Below are positions 45,401 to 59,757 of a stretch of 64,000 nucleotides of DNA, piece after piece. The notes under the pieces were generated by a model that was not told the DNA's origin, searched no databases, and saw nothing but the letters and a program-made list of their open reading frames with translations. A program made the position numbers and the translations under genes. This stretch comes from Strongyloides papillosus (taxonomy: Eukaryota > Nematoda > Chromadorea > Rhabditida > Strongyloididae). The first letter of the stretch is position 1, and each line of letters starts with the position of its first letter. The stretch lies in assembly GCA_005656395.1 (NCBI GenBank), contig SRSI01000066.1, positions 248,001 through 312,000 of the forward strand, written 5' to 3'.

Positions 45401-48400
45401 AAAAACAAAACTTTTTCAATAAATTTTCATTAAATAAACAAAATTTAATATTTTTCTTAAATCGATATTATTTCTAATGTAAACAAAATGTTTGCTGATC
45501 TAATTTTATTGTTAAGTTAAAATAACATAGATAAATTACTAAAAAAAGAAATATTTTAGATAAAGTTGTTATAATAATAAACAAATATTTAATGCATAGG
45601 ATATTTATTACTTGTTTATATACATAGGAATATTAATATAATACCTACTATAAAATTGAACTCAAGGTAATTTCAATTTAACTATCTTTTTTGATAAATT
45701 AACAAATTTTTTAAAAAATAGGTTTTCTACAATATATTTCAGTTTTTTTGTTTATTTATAAATTATAGTCAAAATGTATTTTTTTATGATTAATAAAAAA
45801 ATTGTGAAAAATAAATATTTTAAATAAATAGTTTATATGTAGAATTATAAATTACATCACGACTACTAAAAATATTATAACATCGTCGCTATTTATTAAA
45901 TTTCGTTATTACAAAAGAATTTATGGCAAAAATATAACAACTGTAACTATGATATCACATAAATATTTTATCACTTTAAATTGTGTTATACCATAGTATC
46001 TTTTTATTGTTTTCAATTGTAAATTGTGTCCCTCATTTTCAAACCTTAATTCACGATGATGGCAAAGTACCAGCTCTCATCATTCTTATTATCTTCTTCC
46101 AATTCTCGTTACATATTCCTATATCAAACTATGTTATCATAACAATAGGAATATAACCAAATGGCACCAATTTTAGGAAATATTTAGATGCGTCTATATA
46201 ACAACATTTATTTAACAACTTTGGGACCTTTCTTATATTTTCTCTTATTCCGGACTTTTATAACAACATATACATATGTAAGAAATTGACATTATTTTAC
46301 TTTTTCTTATTATATGGATAAAGATAAGAAGATGTCGGTAGGTTAACGATAAACTATTAAGTTTGAATGTTAGAATTATGTCATATAAAAACTATATCTA
46401 ATGTCATTATACATATATTACTTTTTTTAAAAAAATATTATACACTTTGTAAATATTGATACAGAAATGCACATGTATAAATGGATAAACGTGTAAATTT
46501 CAATTATAAAATGTATATATAACAAAATGAAAATACATTATAGTATTAAAGAATAGTTGAATATCTAGTGAAAAAGCAATTAATGTATATAGTTGTAGAA
46601 AAAAATTCTATATGTGAAAAATATTTACTAAAACCATCCTTATATTATAATATTTTCCATACCATATTTAGACGATTACACATTTTATTGTAAACAAAAA
46701 CAAAGTGTCGAATTTTTCTTATTTTGCAAGGTGTAGATATTTAGCAGTTTATTAACCTAAAATTAAAATATTTCTTAAATTTGTTCAAAAATAAATCATT
46801 TAAAGAAAATTTATATCCTTAAATATAATAATGGTATATTCTAGAAATATTATTTATTACAAAAATACGTTTTTTAATGTAGTAGTGTAGTTTTAAGAGT
46901 GAAGAGGAAAAAATTTTTGAATAGAACACATTTTAAAGTAATTGTTTTTTATAAAAATTTGTTTACAAAATAAAAAATATTTTTTTGGATAAATAATGAG
47001 TGACCGGTTGTAAAAAATTATTTTTTATAAATGTTGTCCTGGATAAACAAGGATTCTGCAAAAACAAAATTGACCTGATTAGTCAAATATAGCAAAATTT
47101 TTTGTAAACTTTTTTTTCATACCTACTAGGAATACCATTGAATTGAAAATGAAATGCTATTGAAAAAATCACTTTTTTGCATTATCAATGATATAAAAAT
47201 AAACATAATAATTTGATTTTTGTTAAAATTAGGTAATTAGTGAATATAGATTACATTTAATTATTGTGTTTTAATCATTTCAAAGAATAGTGAAATCATC
47301 TAAAATCTCACATCATAATTTATTAACCTGTACCAAATATATTTTAAACAAACACTTTTACTTAGTATATTTTTTTATTATCATACAAAAAAGCTAAATT
47401 TAAAAAAAACAACTAAGAATAAAATTGAAGTTATTTGTTCACCACTATATCCATTGTTATTTTCATAGATAATTTAATTTTTTAAATTAACGCTTTTTTA
47501 TTTTTCATCGAAAATAATGTTGAAGTAGTATAAAAAATGACGTAATAATTGGGATTTTTTAAAATAAATAAAGATAAGGAAATAAAGTCTAATATTTTTG
47601 TTTACTTGATAGCATGCTACCAAAAATGTTTTTATTAATTTTTAAAAACATGATTAAGCAAGAAAAAATATTTCTAAAAATTAAATGCGAACATTAGTGT
47701 TTGTATTAAATTAACTTACAATACCAATTTGTAAATTTTAATGCATTAGAAAAACACTAAAGAATAATTGCAATTTTTTAAAGTTATACATTCTTATAAA
47801 ATTTCTATAAAGTTATAAAAAAATAAAACACATATAAAAAATATTTTTGTAATTTTATAAAATATGTTTACAATAATTTAGTGGATGAACAGATGAAAAT
47901 ATTTTTGTTTTTTCATTAAAATATATAGAAAAAATGATGCAAATTATAAATTTCTATAACTTAAAACTTCATATTTTATCATAAAAATATACAGTCTAAT
48001 TTATAATAAAATATTTCAACGATTTAAGAGATAAATTTAATACTAAAATAATAAAGGATTCGAATTAAATGCGAACACTTCGTTAAAGAATTAGACTAAT
48101 AAATTTTTTCAAACCCATTTTTAAATATCATAGTATGAGGTTCTTCAAAATCTACGCTAAATTAATTGATATTCCGGATTTCGCATGTTATACAAATTTT
48201 TAATAATTTAAATTATATTAACACAAATTTTTTGAGTAACTCTATTTTACTAACGTTATAATAATCTTTTAATACTTAAAAAATACATTTATAAAATTTT
48301 TTCATTTATAATCTTATTTATAAAAATTCATGAAGCTGTTAATTAAAAAAATCAAGAATAAAAAATATTGATTTTCTTCGAGAGATAAAAAACAATTGAC

Positions 48401-50379
48401 TTAATTTGTTTGTATAATCACATTGATGTTATTTATAATAAAAAAATATACTTATCTAAAATGTTTTTTATTTTTTCTTTGAAACAACAATAATGGTAAA
48501 TAGTTTATATTAGTTAAAGTAAGTTATAAAAAAAAGTTGTAGTTATATCAAATAATATCATATTTTTTTAAAATAGTCAAATGTTCTAAAACATCAATGG
48601 GGTAAAAACACATTTTATATATCAAACAAGACATTAAAATTCAAAATATAAATATTACAAAACTATTGTTATATTTAATTTTAAAAAGTTCTTTTGTTAG
48701 AAATGTATAAATATTATCTTAAAATTGAAACAATGTTTTTTTGAGACTTAAGATTTCATTTATATTGCTGAAAATAAGTATCAAAGATTATTCAACAAAT
48801 CTTCTACATTTCAATATAAAAATTTGGACAACAATTAACACGTAATGAAACTATTATACATGTACTTTAAGGAATCAAGTCTCATAACTATAACATATAG
48901 ATAGTAATACTTTTTTTGAGTAGAAAGTTGTTAGTCAGACAGAATCTTAAGATTTAATCATTTTTAAAATTTCTTTAAAATTATTTTCCAGAATTCAATT
49001 CAGTTTAAAGACAATTTTTAAAAATCGTTGTTTTAAAATTTCAAACTAAAAGATATTTTAAAAAGTTAGTATATATTAAGAAAAAACAAAATTTTACTGC
49101 GTAACATTTCATGTTTCATATTAAAATAGGCAGATTTTAAGAAACGATATAAATTTATTAAAGAAGGAAGGCGTTAACATGCTATATCTAACTTTTACGA
49201 GTGAAATAATTGTTTTGGAAAGGTATTAACATATTTTAATGGTTTATTTATACATTTTTTTTATTAAAAAATTAATTTTAGGTTAAATTTTGATAATTCT
49301 TTTGTATATTATTATATCCATGTTTTATAAGTTTTGTAATTTTAGAAAATGATGAGTATAATGGTAAATTAAATTTTAAATTGATAATTTTAAATATGAT
49401 AAATTTCATTGTTCTATTTTCTACTAGAATATAAAGTAGAGATTTATAATCATCACTTGTAATCTTTTTCTTTATGCAATAGTATTCAGGTAATGACTTT
49501 TTGAACATAAGTTTTTTTCTCTTGTTATATAATTATAATATTTACTTTATATTAAAGTTATTAGAGAAAATATTGTTTCCAAGGTAACAATACAATTACA
49601 TCCATGCATATTTAGAAAGTAAGATCAGTTTTTTAGATGAAAGGTAATTAATTTGTTTAGTGGTATAACTCATTTTTATTAGTTTCCTAGGTAACTGTAT
49701 TAGGAATTTTATATATTTATACTTTTCAAAATAAGCTAGTACTTCAGTGAATATAAATTTTTACATCGTATAATATTTTAGAGTAATATTTTTAATTTAA
49801 AAAATATGTAGTCTAAATTTTTCTAAAAGTGCAAATATTATTAATTAAACTTATAAACAAATTTACTTTTAAAGTTTTTATATTTATTAAACATTATTAT
49901 TTTTATTTAAGAAGTATATAGTTTTTTTACTACTTATTTCTAGTAGTAAATATGTGCCTATAGTGCTTCTTGTACATTTGGTGTCATTGTGAATTTTTTA
50001 TATTGCTAGTATTACCACTTTTTCATTGTACTTAATTCATTTTTATATTAGACGTTATTTTATGTTACTTGTTATTATTAGTATAATTATATAGATGAAA
50101 ATTAATTTTATTTTCGTACTATTTTTGTATTTACTTTATGCCAATTTTTTCTTATTTTTTTTAAATTATGATGTTTAACTTTGTTACATGATTTAAAATA
50201 TTTAATATTGCTAATTGTTTTTGTTATAGGATTATAAAATTGCATTAGAACAAATTATTATTAACATAAACGTGCTTATCATTTAATATTTTTCAATATA
50301 GATATATTATTTATTTATTATATTTCAACAGTTAATTACTAACCTCCACAATAGATACAATTTTTTAATAATACGGAAG
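39431..50379. other. Large AT-rich gene desert
   Basis: About 11 kb with no supported gene on either strand. ORFs present are short and Asn/Lys/Ile/Tyr/Phe-rich as expected by chance. GC-richer islands occur at about 43.57-43.87 kb and 46.0-46.2 kb. A short (TA)n run lies at 43750-43765. The right end contains an acceptor-like TTTCAACAG at about 50330, about 50 bases before the G-gamma start, which could end a 5'UTR intron or be a trans-splice site. Confidence 0.5.
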
Positions 50380-50568
50380 ATGGAACAAGCTCGCGCTCAA
50401 ACTGAACAATTACGCATTGAAGCTTCTATAACGAGAAAAAAGGTTTCTGAAGTGGCTAAAGATTTAATCGAATACTGTGAAAAAGAAAAAGCCGGTGATA
50501 TGCTCATATCTGGCCCAATCGACAATCATAATCCATTTCAAGAAAAGAAAAGCTGTAACGTTTTATAA
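50380..50568 (+). CDS. gpc-2: Heterotrimeric G protein gamma subunit
   Basis: Intronless, 62 residues, standing alone in a 21-kb stretch. The sequence ARAQTEQLRIEASITRKKVSEVAKDLIEYCEKE is a classic G-gamma helix, and NPFQEKKSCNVL matches the NPFREKK...CaaX ending of animal gamma subunits. The terminal CNVL is a CaaX box; Leu at the last position predicts geranylgeranylation of the Cys, which anchors the G-beta-gamma dimer to the plasma membrane. The close match to canonical vertebrate gamma subunits suggests the broadly used worm gamma, GPC-2, rather than the divergent sensory GPC-1; that choice is from memory of the family. A 5'UTR acceptor (TTTCAACAG) lies about 50 bases upstream. Confidence 0.92.
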   Translation: MEQARAQTEQLRIEASITRKKVSEVAKDLIEYCEKEKAGDMLISGPIDNHNPFQEKKSCNVL

Positions 50569-53500
50569 TTGTCATTACTTTTCTTATCTTCAAATGAAGG
50601 TAGACTTTTCAACTACATTGGAAATTATTTTCTTTTACAACAATTTTTTATGACACTTTTTTTTCTACTTTAATTTCTTGAAAACAAGTAAATATTCTTA
50701 ACATAAAATTAATTACCGTTTATCCATACAATAAATAATTTTATTTAGAAGATTGTTATATAAACAAATATCTATACAATTTTCATCATAGAAATATAAT
50801 TTAAATTTTTTAAAATTATAGGGTTTTTTTAAATGATATATATGTATAATTTAATGTATATTTTTAAACAATGCATTTCTTATCTTATCATTCATTATTT
50901 AGTAACTGTAATTAAAATATTAGTATAATGTCTTGAAAATTAAGATTTTTTTATATTACTTTGGAATTTATAAACCTTTAGTATAATTACATATAAATAA
51001 TTATGTTTCATTTTTAAAACCTTTGCCCTAGATTAAAATAGAAACAATCAATTGTGATAAACCATTGTCAAGACAAGGTTATTTCTACTTTTTTTTTTAT
51101 TATTCCATATCTTGTAATTAAAGTTCTTACTACTATTTTAATAATTAACGTCATTTAAGATACTTTTTTAATTACCCTTTATTAACGAAAGCTTTGAGGT
51201 GGGTATCATTGCCATTTCAAAAAAATTGAAAAAATCTAAACATATATTTTTGATAATTTTTTATTATTAGTAACATACAAAACTTAAAATTAATTAAACA
51301 AATTATAGTTTATTTACAATAAATATATGAGTAAACAAATTATTTTCCAAGAATGGTATATTAAATTCACAGTGCAATTTTTTTAATACTCCAATAAATA
51401 AAAAAGTATAGAATTCTATTTTAATTTCTCAGGATAACATAAATTTCAATATGTAAATTTAAAATAGGACATAATTACAAAGAAAATAACAAGCATTTGT
51501 CATCATACAATTTATGTTTAAGAAAAACAATTTATCAACATGCACAGATGAATTTTTTAAAAACGAGTCGCTAGTTTCACCTTTTAAATTTGCCTCTCCC
51601 ACCGTACTTTAATATTATGTTGTTTTTAACTAGCTTTTAGTAGAATTTTTTATTTAATATGTTTATTCTAGAAAGTATTATCATTGAAAAAGTTCATTTT
51701 TATTTAATTATAAAAATTTCAAATTAATATATTCAATATCATTTTTTGTCAATAAATATCTACTTAATTGGGTTTGTTATATATTTAAAGGCATAATATA
51801 CGATGAAAACACTTTATCAAATAATTCTTACTTTTTCTTTGATTTTATACCATTTGTAAATTGATTATTGGATTAACTTTTTATTAGTTGTTACTACTTT
51901 TTAGTTAGATTTTGATAAGAAGTTAATGAATTCTAATGATTAACTGTTAAGAATAAATATTTTTTAATAGTAACCTATTTTGTTCTACTAATTAAACGAT
52001 TGATATTAGCTTTTACGTTTTTTTTTCATATAGATTCAACATTCTTTGCAATTTCAAAAACCATTAGTCTTTTAATAATCTTTTAAAAATTTTAATGACA
52101 TAACCACTTTTTTTATATTTTTCACATCAATTTATAACGGTCTTAAATGTTGTGACCAAAAATTAAGAGTAAAATAATTCTTTTACCATTATGTAAGAAA
52201 TATCATATTCAAAAAAATTCTTTTTATTACTTTCGTTTTTTGATATATTTCAATAAAGCTTTTTAGTCATTGTATTTGCTTTCTATAAATTCTTTGTATC
52301 ACAAAACACATATTTTAAATAAAACAATCCACATTATGTATGTGCATAAAATATGTAGAAGTGAGTTCCTTAATGTTGTTTTCTAAGAGTTCCTTAAAGT
52401 TACCATTTTAAAATTTTTTTTCTTGTAGCAATCTTTTTTTTTGCATTTAAGATAGTATTTTTTTGTTATTTTAGCATGAATGTTAAAATTTGAGTACGAT
52501 ATGTCTTAGTTTTTATATGAGTGAGTATTTATTAAAGAAAAATTATTAGTCTTATTTTTATAGTTTTGTTTATAATTTATACGAAAAAAAAGCTAAACGT
52601 GTAGGAAACAGTTGTTTAGTCATTTTTATAGTAAAATTGAACAAGTAAATGTACTAATGATTTTCATTCTAAAAATCAGTGAAGATTTTTTAGTAGATAT
52701 ATTATTATATAATCTACATGCAAAAGATATAACATTATAATTTCGAAAACATAAACATTACTTATGTTTGTCTTTATTATCACTTAATTATTTTCATTTC
52801 TTTAATCAACTGACAATTCATTTATTTTTATTATACTTTTTTAATTAAAAATATTGGTATATATAATCTATTTAAAAATTAAAATTGTTTTTAATAGAGA
52901 GGATGAATATAAACTTAAATAAACCCATATATATTAAACAGTTAAATATTTTTTAATTTAAAATACAAAATGATATATATAAAAATTTACTTTTGACCCT
53001 TGTGGTTATTTTACTTATAAAAGTCAAATATGTTTTTATTTAAAAATATCTGATAAAAATGAATTAGGAAAATTATTGTCATTGTTTTTATATTTTTAAA
53101 TCCTGAGTTTTTGATATTGGATTTGATTAAATACAAAAATATAGATATGTTTAGTATTAATCATAGTTTGAAATATTTTAAAAAGTGGTTAAAAAATCCT
53201 AAAAGCCAAAAATTAAAACCCCTGGATGTTATCATTCACTAACTTCAAAATATTGCTTTATTTAATATTTTATTATAATTAACATAAATCCTTAGCTAAA
53301 AAAAGAGAAATTTTTCTCTGTAGTAAACCTTTGTACTTGTTTATTACTCTAGAATTATCATTAACATTTATATATCTTATTAAATTTTTTTTACCAAAAT
53401 TAAATGAAATTTTTATAATAAATATCTTTTTATACGTAATTTATTAAAATTTAAAAAGAATGTCCCTTTTATATATTTACAAAACACAATTATCAACAAA

Positions 53501-56500
53501 GAACATATCACCCAAAACGTCTCTTCTATCATAAACATCTAATAAAATAAAAGTTGGCAAACAACTAATGTCATTTTTCTCTCATTTCTCGTATACCCCC
53601 TATATTTTAAGGGGTGATGGTACAGAATGGTACACAGAGTGGGGGTAAAAATAATTGGAAATGTGGAGCTATAAGGGCACTGAGATGATTTGTTTTCATA
53701 AATAATGATTGCTATAATTAATAGATTATAACTTGATAGAATAATAATAAAAATTGATGCTGATTTAAGAGAATACTTAAATAAAGAATGGGATTTCATT
53801 ATAAAATGTTTAAACAGTTGTTTACGGATTATTGAGAAGATTTTTGCGGTCAATTAAAAAGAAAAAAGATTTTTGAGGATTTATTTTTAGTGTGATATAT
53901 TTATGTATAGGTTAACTTTGTAGTAATCTTATTGAAAATTAATTTTCCATTTTAAAAAGATTTATGTGGTAGAAAAATTTAAGATAATCTTTGACCATCA
54001 ATGACGTGGCTGTTTTTTGTTGCAAAGACGATAAAAAATTTATCATATATTTAAAAATGTGTCTAAAGTTTTTAATTACTTTAGAAGTAGCATATAATAG
54101 AAAAAGTGTTTATTAATTTTTATCTTTCTCGTTTAATCTTTATACAAAGTATCTTAAAATAATAGTTTAAAATACTATTAAATTTTTTAATAGAAAATAT
54201 CACTGATTTTATGTAAAAATAAACTTAATTAAATGAAAAGATAGAAAAAATTATAACAATTTTAATCTTTTATTTTGTATAAATAATAAAAAAATATATA
54301 CATGTATATTTTAAGTTTTTCTTGTGAATTTTTAAATTAATGTTTATCTTAAATTTTGATCTTTTTTATTTAGATTTAAATAAAATTGAGAAAATGTCTT
54401 TTAAATAATTTATATCTAATTTTATATCAATTTTTCTATTGTTTCACATCTCTCAGCAGATGTTCTGTAAGCAGGATTTATTGTTGATTATCATCCATTT
54501 CTTTTGATATTTATCTTTTAAGGGTTTTACTAAAATTTAACTAAGATAGAAATATATTAAAAGTAAAATAAATTTTATTTATTAATAATTTCTAAACTTA
54601 TAATGACAAGTTAATATAAATATTCACTGAAAAAAATTATAAAGAAAATTTAAATAAGCATTTGTATATTTATCAATGATTTTTGATATTGCAACATGTG
54701 TAAATAAAAAAAAATTCTTTGATGTCGTTTATGATAAAGTAACATCAACGATAGTATATTTATAAAATGTACTTATTATTAAATGATAGATATTTTTATT
54801 CATGTAATTTTGGAATAATATATTTATTAATTATTTCTTAAAATTACAAACTTTTATTTTTTATTATAATTAACAATCTATTCATCATCATCAATTAAAA
54901 ATGAAAATTAAAAATTCAAACTGTTTCTATTTAAAATGATGTTTACATGTAAAAATTAATATCCTCATTAATCTAAGATAAATTTTTGTCAGATGGTTTA
55001 CTGTGACACAAAAAAAGAGCATTTATAACTGTCTTTTATTTTACATCTTGCAATATATTAATTCTTTATAGGATCTCTTTCAAAAATTTTTAGGCCGATG
55101 GTCACTTCTTGTTTGTTTATTGTAAAAAAGAATGTATTTTATTTCTTTATGGTAGTCTTTGTTTAAAATATTTCGGGCAATTGCACTTGTAAACATGCCT
55201 TGTTTTACAAGCTTATTTATTTTTGTAGACCAATTTTTTATGTTAAATTTTTAAAAATGACGTCGAAAAAATAAACTAAAGGTTTATTTTATAAAATAAA
55301 TAGTTAGATATTTAATTTTTAAATTTAATAAATATTTTTTTACAACTGTCTATAAAATATCTTTATTATTTTAATAAGATAAACGATAATTCTTAAACAT
55401 TTTAGTAGTTTCAATTTATCAAATATTTTTTTCCCTCCTCTTCGTTTTTTTTCTTTAATATTATTCTTTTAACAAATTGCCCATCACCAACGCTTCAAGC
55501 GTACATCAATATATTTTTCTATAAGTATCGTCCACTTTTAATTCCCTCATCAACAGTCACGGACATTTTACTATTGATAATAAATTGTCGAATTTTCTAT
55601 ATCTTTCAAATAAACATTTATACCAGAGAGACTCATCGTCAAAGACAACACCACACTATTCTAAAAGGCTAATTACGTTTTTTCGACTACCTCCTGCCTT
55701 GTTATAAAGTTATACATATAGTGCCAATGTTTAAAGAAACACTTTTTTGTGTATGGCAAAAGAATAAAAATAATATGAAAAAAGCAATATATTTCTGGTC
55801 ATTTTGCGCTCTTTTCATCACACTATCATCAAAGATAGCACATTACCATCATCATTGATAATAAATATACATTTTTATTTGGTTGCCTTGATAAGGACTA
55901 GTTTGGCCCTAGGTCTTTAAAAAAAACTTTACATCGCTTCTTATTAACAAACCCCTTTAACAAAAATTGCACCACAAAAATTATCTTTTTATTATATTTT
56001 TATTTTTCAACGTAGTCTTTTTTATGCAAATGATTTATGTTAATGATTTTCTTTATTTTAATAAAATATTAAAACAACTATTTTAATTAACGATAAATCT
56101 CATGGATATCAAGTTTTTAAAGAGAGGTTTATTTGAAGGCTGCAAAAAGTTGACAGTATTTATTTGTGAACCTATTTAATTTTGTTAATTTGGTTTTTGT
56201 GATTTTTGATCCTTTCACTATTTTTATTTATATATGCAACACTGAGTATATGCTATATATAAAAATTATTAAACTAATGTTATATCAACATATTATTAAA
56301 AAATATAACTAAAGCACTTTGACAATATCTAATTCTTTTTCCCCTATACTTAAAAATTTTGTTATTTATAATGCCGCAAACATTTTTTTTCCATCTTTCT
56401 CGTGTATTTCAAAGAAAATGTTTCTTTTCTTATTCTTTTAACCTATAAACTTTTTCTCCTATAGTACATACATATTTCAATTTATTATTTTCTCTAATAC

Positions 56501-58689
56501 ATACCACCATTTCTCTATCTTTATAGTCAGTAAATGTTTTATATTTTTACAAGATAGAGTTTTGATGCAATGCAAAAAAAAAGAAAAAAAAAAGGTTCGT
56601 GCGGGCAAATTCTTTTGACACCACAGATGTAGCTCCAACAACCTACTGCAAGTGTCTTTGTAAGAAAGCACACACATATTTATTTGTATAAAAAATTGAG
56701 AGCGCACTTTTTTGTTAACAGAAAAATTTTCTCTTTCTCTGTACTTATACATGTTAAGTAGATTGGACGAAATATCCTTTTTTGATAAAGAAGGGTTTTT
56801 GAAAAAGTAATTTGTTAGAGTAAGAGAGATAGAGAATTTCTGTTAAAAAAATTTGTTTGAGTTTACTTTTTTGTAACACTAGGGCAGTAAAGTTTTATGC
56901 AGTCAAGTCATTCAATATATGTGTTTTAATTGTAACAATCTTTTCATATTATAATTTCATATAGATAATTAGGTTGATCTGACACGTTATCCTATCACAT
57001 TCCTAAAATATAACATTTATGAAATTATTACTACTATTGTTGTTTAAAATTATTTCTTTTTAAATAAATTTTCATAATACTATATATTTTTCGCTGGCCA
57101 AACATCACCATATCAAATGCGTTATTCTTATCATATTATTTTACTTTTTCGACATGCATTTTTTCATGTAATACTGACATTTTTATAAATTTTTAAAAGC
57201 AACATTTTTTATCATTTTATTAATTATATTTTATTTTACAATATATTTATATATAATTTATTATCATTTCTCAATGGAAACTAAAATGGTTTATTTAACT
57301 AAAAAAGTGTAAAATTCTAAATATTTTATAATAATCTAAATAATTAATATAATATTTAAAATAAATAAATAGAATTACTTTAAATAAATGTGAATTTTTT
57401 AAAACATTCTTAAAGATATAACAATTTTTTATATGTTATTTTACAATTTATTAATTACTTATTTTCCTATAAATATTTTAATATCCTTAATACTTAACTT
57501 TCATATTTATTTCTTTTAGTTAATTACAGTTTCCTTTCAATATAGTATTGCAAATACAACTTTTTTTATAAATATTATGTTTCTTAATTTTTGTGAATGT
57601 AAGTAAATATAATATTAAATTTTTTTTTAAATTTGCATTAAAATAAAATACGTCGCTACTAGATAAATTTTTGTCATTCTTATTTAGAGAGATAAATTTT
57701 AATCGTTTTAAGGGGGTAAAATTTTTTTAAATATTTATATAGAGATTTTTTTTAATGATAACATTTTATTACCATGATATATTATATAAATATACTATTT
57801 TAGCAAAGTAATATATCATTATTATATTCTTTTACTTCAGATGTTCTTTATTTATCATGACATTATCAGTATTGTTGGCATATCTTATAAAACTTCAATG
57901 ACCTTTATATTATTCTATCAGCTTTATGTGAAAAACAATCACACTTTTAAACATTTATCATAAAAATTGTACTGAGTGGTCATTTCAGTACCGGTCAGTG
58001 AATAGCACGAACATTGACTATTTCAAGAGTTCCGCCTTTATCTCTTGTACTTTAATATAGAAAACATTGGGAGTTAATAACAAACAACAATAAATAATGT
58101 TAAAAACTCTTATTATAATGATAATCATCTTTTTCCCTGTAACTTCTACCATAAGGACACGAAACATTAAAATATGTACACAAAAACAAGATATAAAAAA
58201 TTTTTTAATATAAAGGTTATTTGTTTATTTGTTTCGTGGTGGTTGGAACCAATGGCACGAAATAAGTGATATTATTTTTAGGGGGTACGTTTTGTTGTAA
58301 CAATTATTCTAAATATACTTTTAATTAAATGTTTTATATTTATATAAATATATTCTTTTCATAGTTCCTTTTCTTAAATAATTATTAAAATATTTTGAAA
58401 AATTTTATTCTTTATCTAGAACACTTATTATGTTCATAAATTTATCTTACCTTCTTTTATGTCAAATATCTATCTTCTGGTTCTTTTTTCAAATCTTTAT
58501 TTCAAATTTATAAATCCACCCTATTTTTATGGGTATCTTTTATTTTATATATCTTTTACTTTTATTTATCTTCTATTGCACCACTTAAAAATTAAATTTA
58601 TTAAAATCTTTTCTTTTCGTCTTTTACTCATTACTGTTTTTGGATTATAATATTTGTAAAATGTTTCAAGCGCTAGAATATTCATTAGC

Positions 58690-58703
58690 GGCAGCCGGCT
58701 GCC
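58690..58703. promoter_or_regulatory. Perfect 14-bp GC palindrome upstream of hbl-1
   Basis: GGCAGCCGGCTGCC equals its own reverse complement and sits in otherwise AT-rich DNA about 1.05 kb before the hbl-1 start. It could be a dimeric factor site or a short hairpin. Function is inferred only from its improbability in this composition. Confidence 0.4.
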
Positions 58704-59229
58704 CTCATCATTTACCCCTTAACAAAATTTTGTTGTATTATTATGTATTTCTCTATGTATATGCACATATACGTATTGCCATATATATGTTTATTTATTA
58801 TCTTTTTTTTTAAAAAGATACACTATGATTAAAATAATGAACGCATAAAATAGATGTTTCACGAGAAAAATGCAATATTATCTTTGAATACATTTTTAAC
58901 TATATTTATATTTAATTTTTTTTATAAAAAAATTATTAAAAAATATATTTTTTTTTAGTAATTTTTGAAAGATACATAAAAATTATTTTTTTATGTACAG
59001 ATAATTCTTTATATTTCAAATATTTAAAAAAAGTAATTTTTTTCTACTTTATTGGATAATTGGTAAAAATTTGTAGTCTTTCAATTATTTGACATGTTTT
59101 GTTTTGGGGTGTTACTTTTTAATAAAACACATGAATATATAAAATTATATATATTTCAAGGAGGGGGATAATAAGACAAATATAGAATATGACACAAAAT
59201 ATAATTCTATGGTGTGTTCTTTCTCTTTT

Positions 59230-59500
59230 CTTCGTTCAGTTCTTTTATTATTATTTTTAATACCCCATTTGGTAGTGGCTGTCTTGTTGTCTGATTCTTG
59301 AAAAAGTGCATTAAAAGGACACTCTTTATTCAGGGTACCCTATACATCCCCATAAGTTTTGTTGTATACTTTGTGCCGAGCCATTTTGTGACAGCCACCA
59401 AATTGTTACCCCCATACTTCTCTTTATCAAAGATCAGCTGATTATGGGCGTTCTCTATATCAGACCCCCTAATATTTATTCTTTAATGTTAAAACTTTAT
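59230..59500. promoter_or_regulatory. GC-richer proximal region of hbl-1 with E-box and inverted repeat
   Basis: A GC-richer block 260-530 bases before the hbl-1 start. It contains ATCAGCTGAT (59433-59442), a palindrome centred on an E-box CAGCTG. GTGGCTGTC near 59275 is repeated in reverse complement as GACAGCCAC near 59391. Likely core promoter, enhancer or 5' non-coding exon. Confidence 0.45.
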
Positions 59501-59757
59501 ATCCGGGTAAATGTAAAAGTGTCAAATGTATTTTTTATTTATACTTTTATTTTATTTATATACATTTATTAATAGTTTTTTATTTTATTTTTATTTATTA
59601 TTATTAGTAATTAATTATATATTATAGGAATGAAATATATCTAAAAAAATATTTAAAATTGGATATTTATTTTACTAACTCATATATTACTGCTTACAAA
59701 TAACTGCCCTGGGAATAATAATTCCCCTTAAAAACTATATTTGTTATTTTACTTATT

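Larger units (their letters stand above)
50569..59757. other. Large non-coding region upstream of hbl-1
   Basis: About 9.2 kb with no supported coding gene. Most is AT-rich, but islands of higher GC occur at about 55.43-55.95, 57.96-58.04, 58.67-58.72 and 59.23-59.50 kb, clustering towards hbl-1. This is the pattern expected of a large cis-regulatory region for a developmental transcription factor, and it may include non-coding 5' exons. ORFs such as 53539-53853 (-) and 58459-58650 (+) have chance-like composition. Confidence 0.5.

Noticed and set aside
53539..53853. 104-codon minus-strand ORF upstream of hbl-1
   Set aside because: Hydrophobic and Ile/Ser-rich with no recognisable feature; one chance ORF of this length is expected in 9 kb of such DNA.
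55687..55693. Perfect let-7 seed complement CTACCTC
   Set aside because: It lies 4 kb upstream of hbl-1, not in a 3'UTR; a 7-base match in this much sequence is expected by chance.
58459..58650. 63-codon plus-strand ORF rich in Phe/Tyr/Leu
   Set aside because: Composition follows pyrimidine-rich DNA; no signal-peptide plus mature-protein pattern and no splice context.
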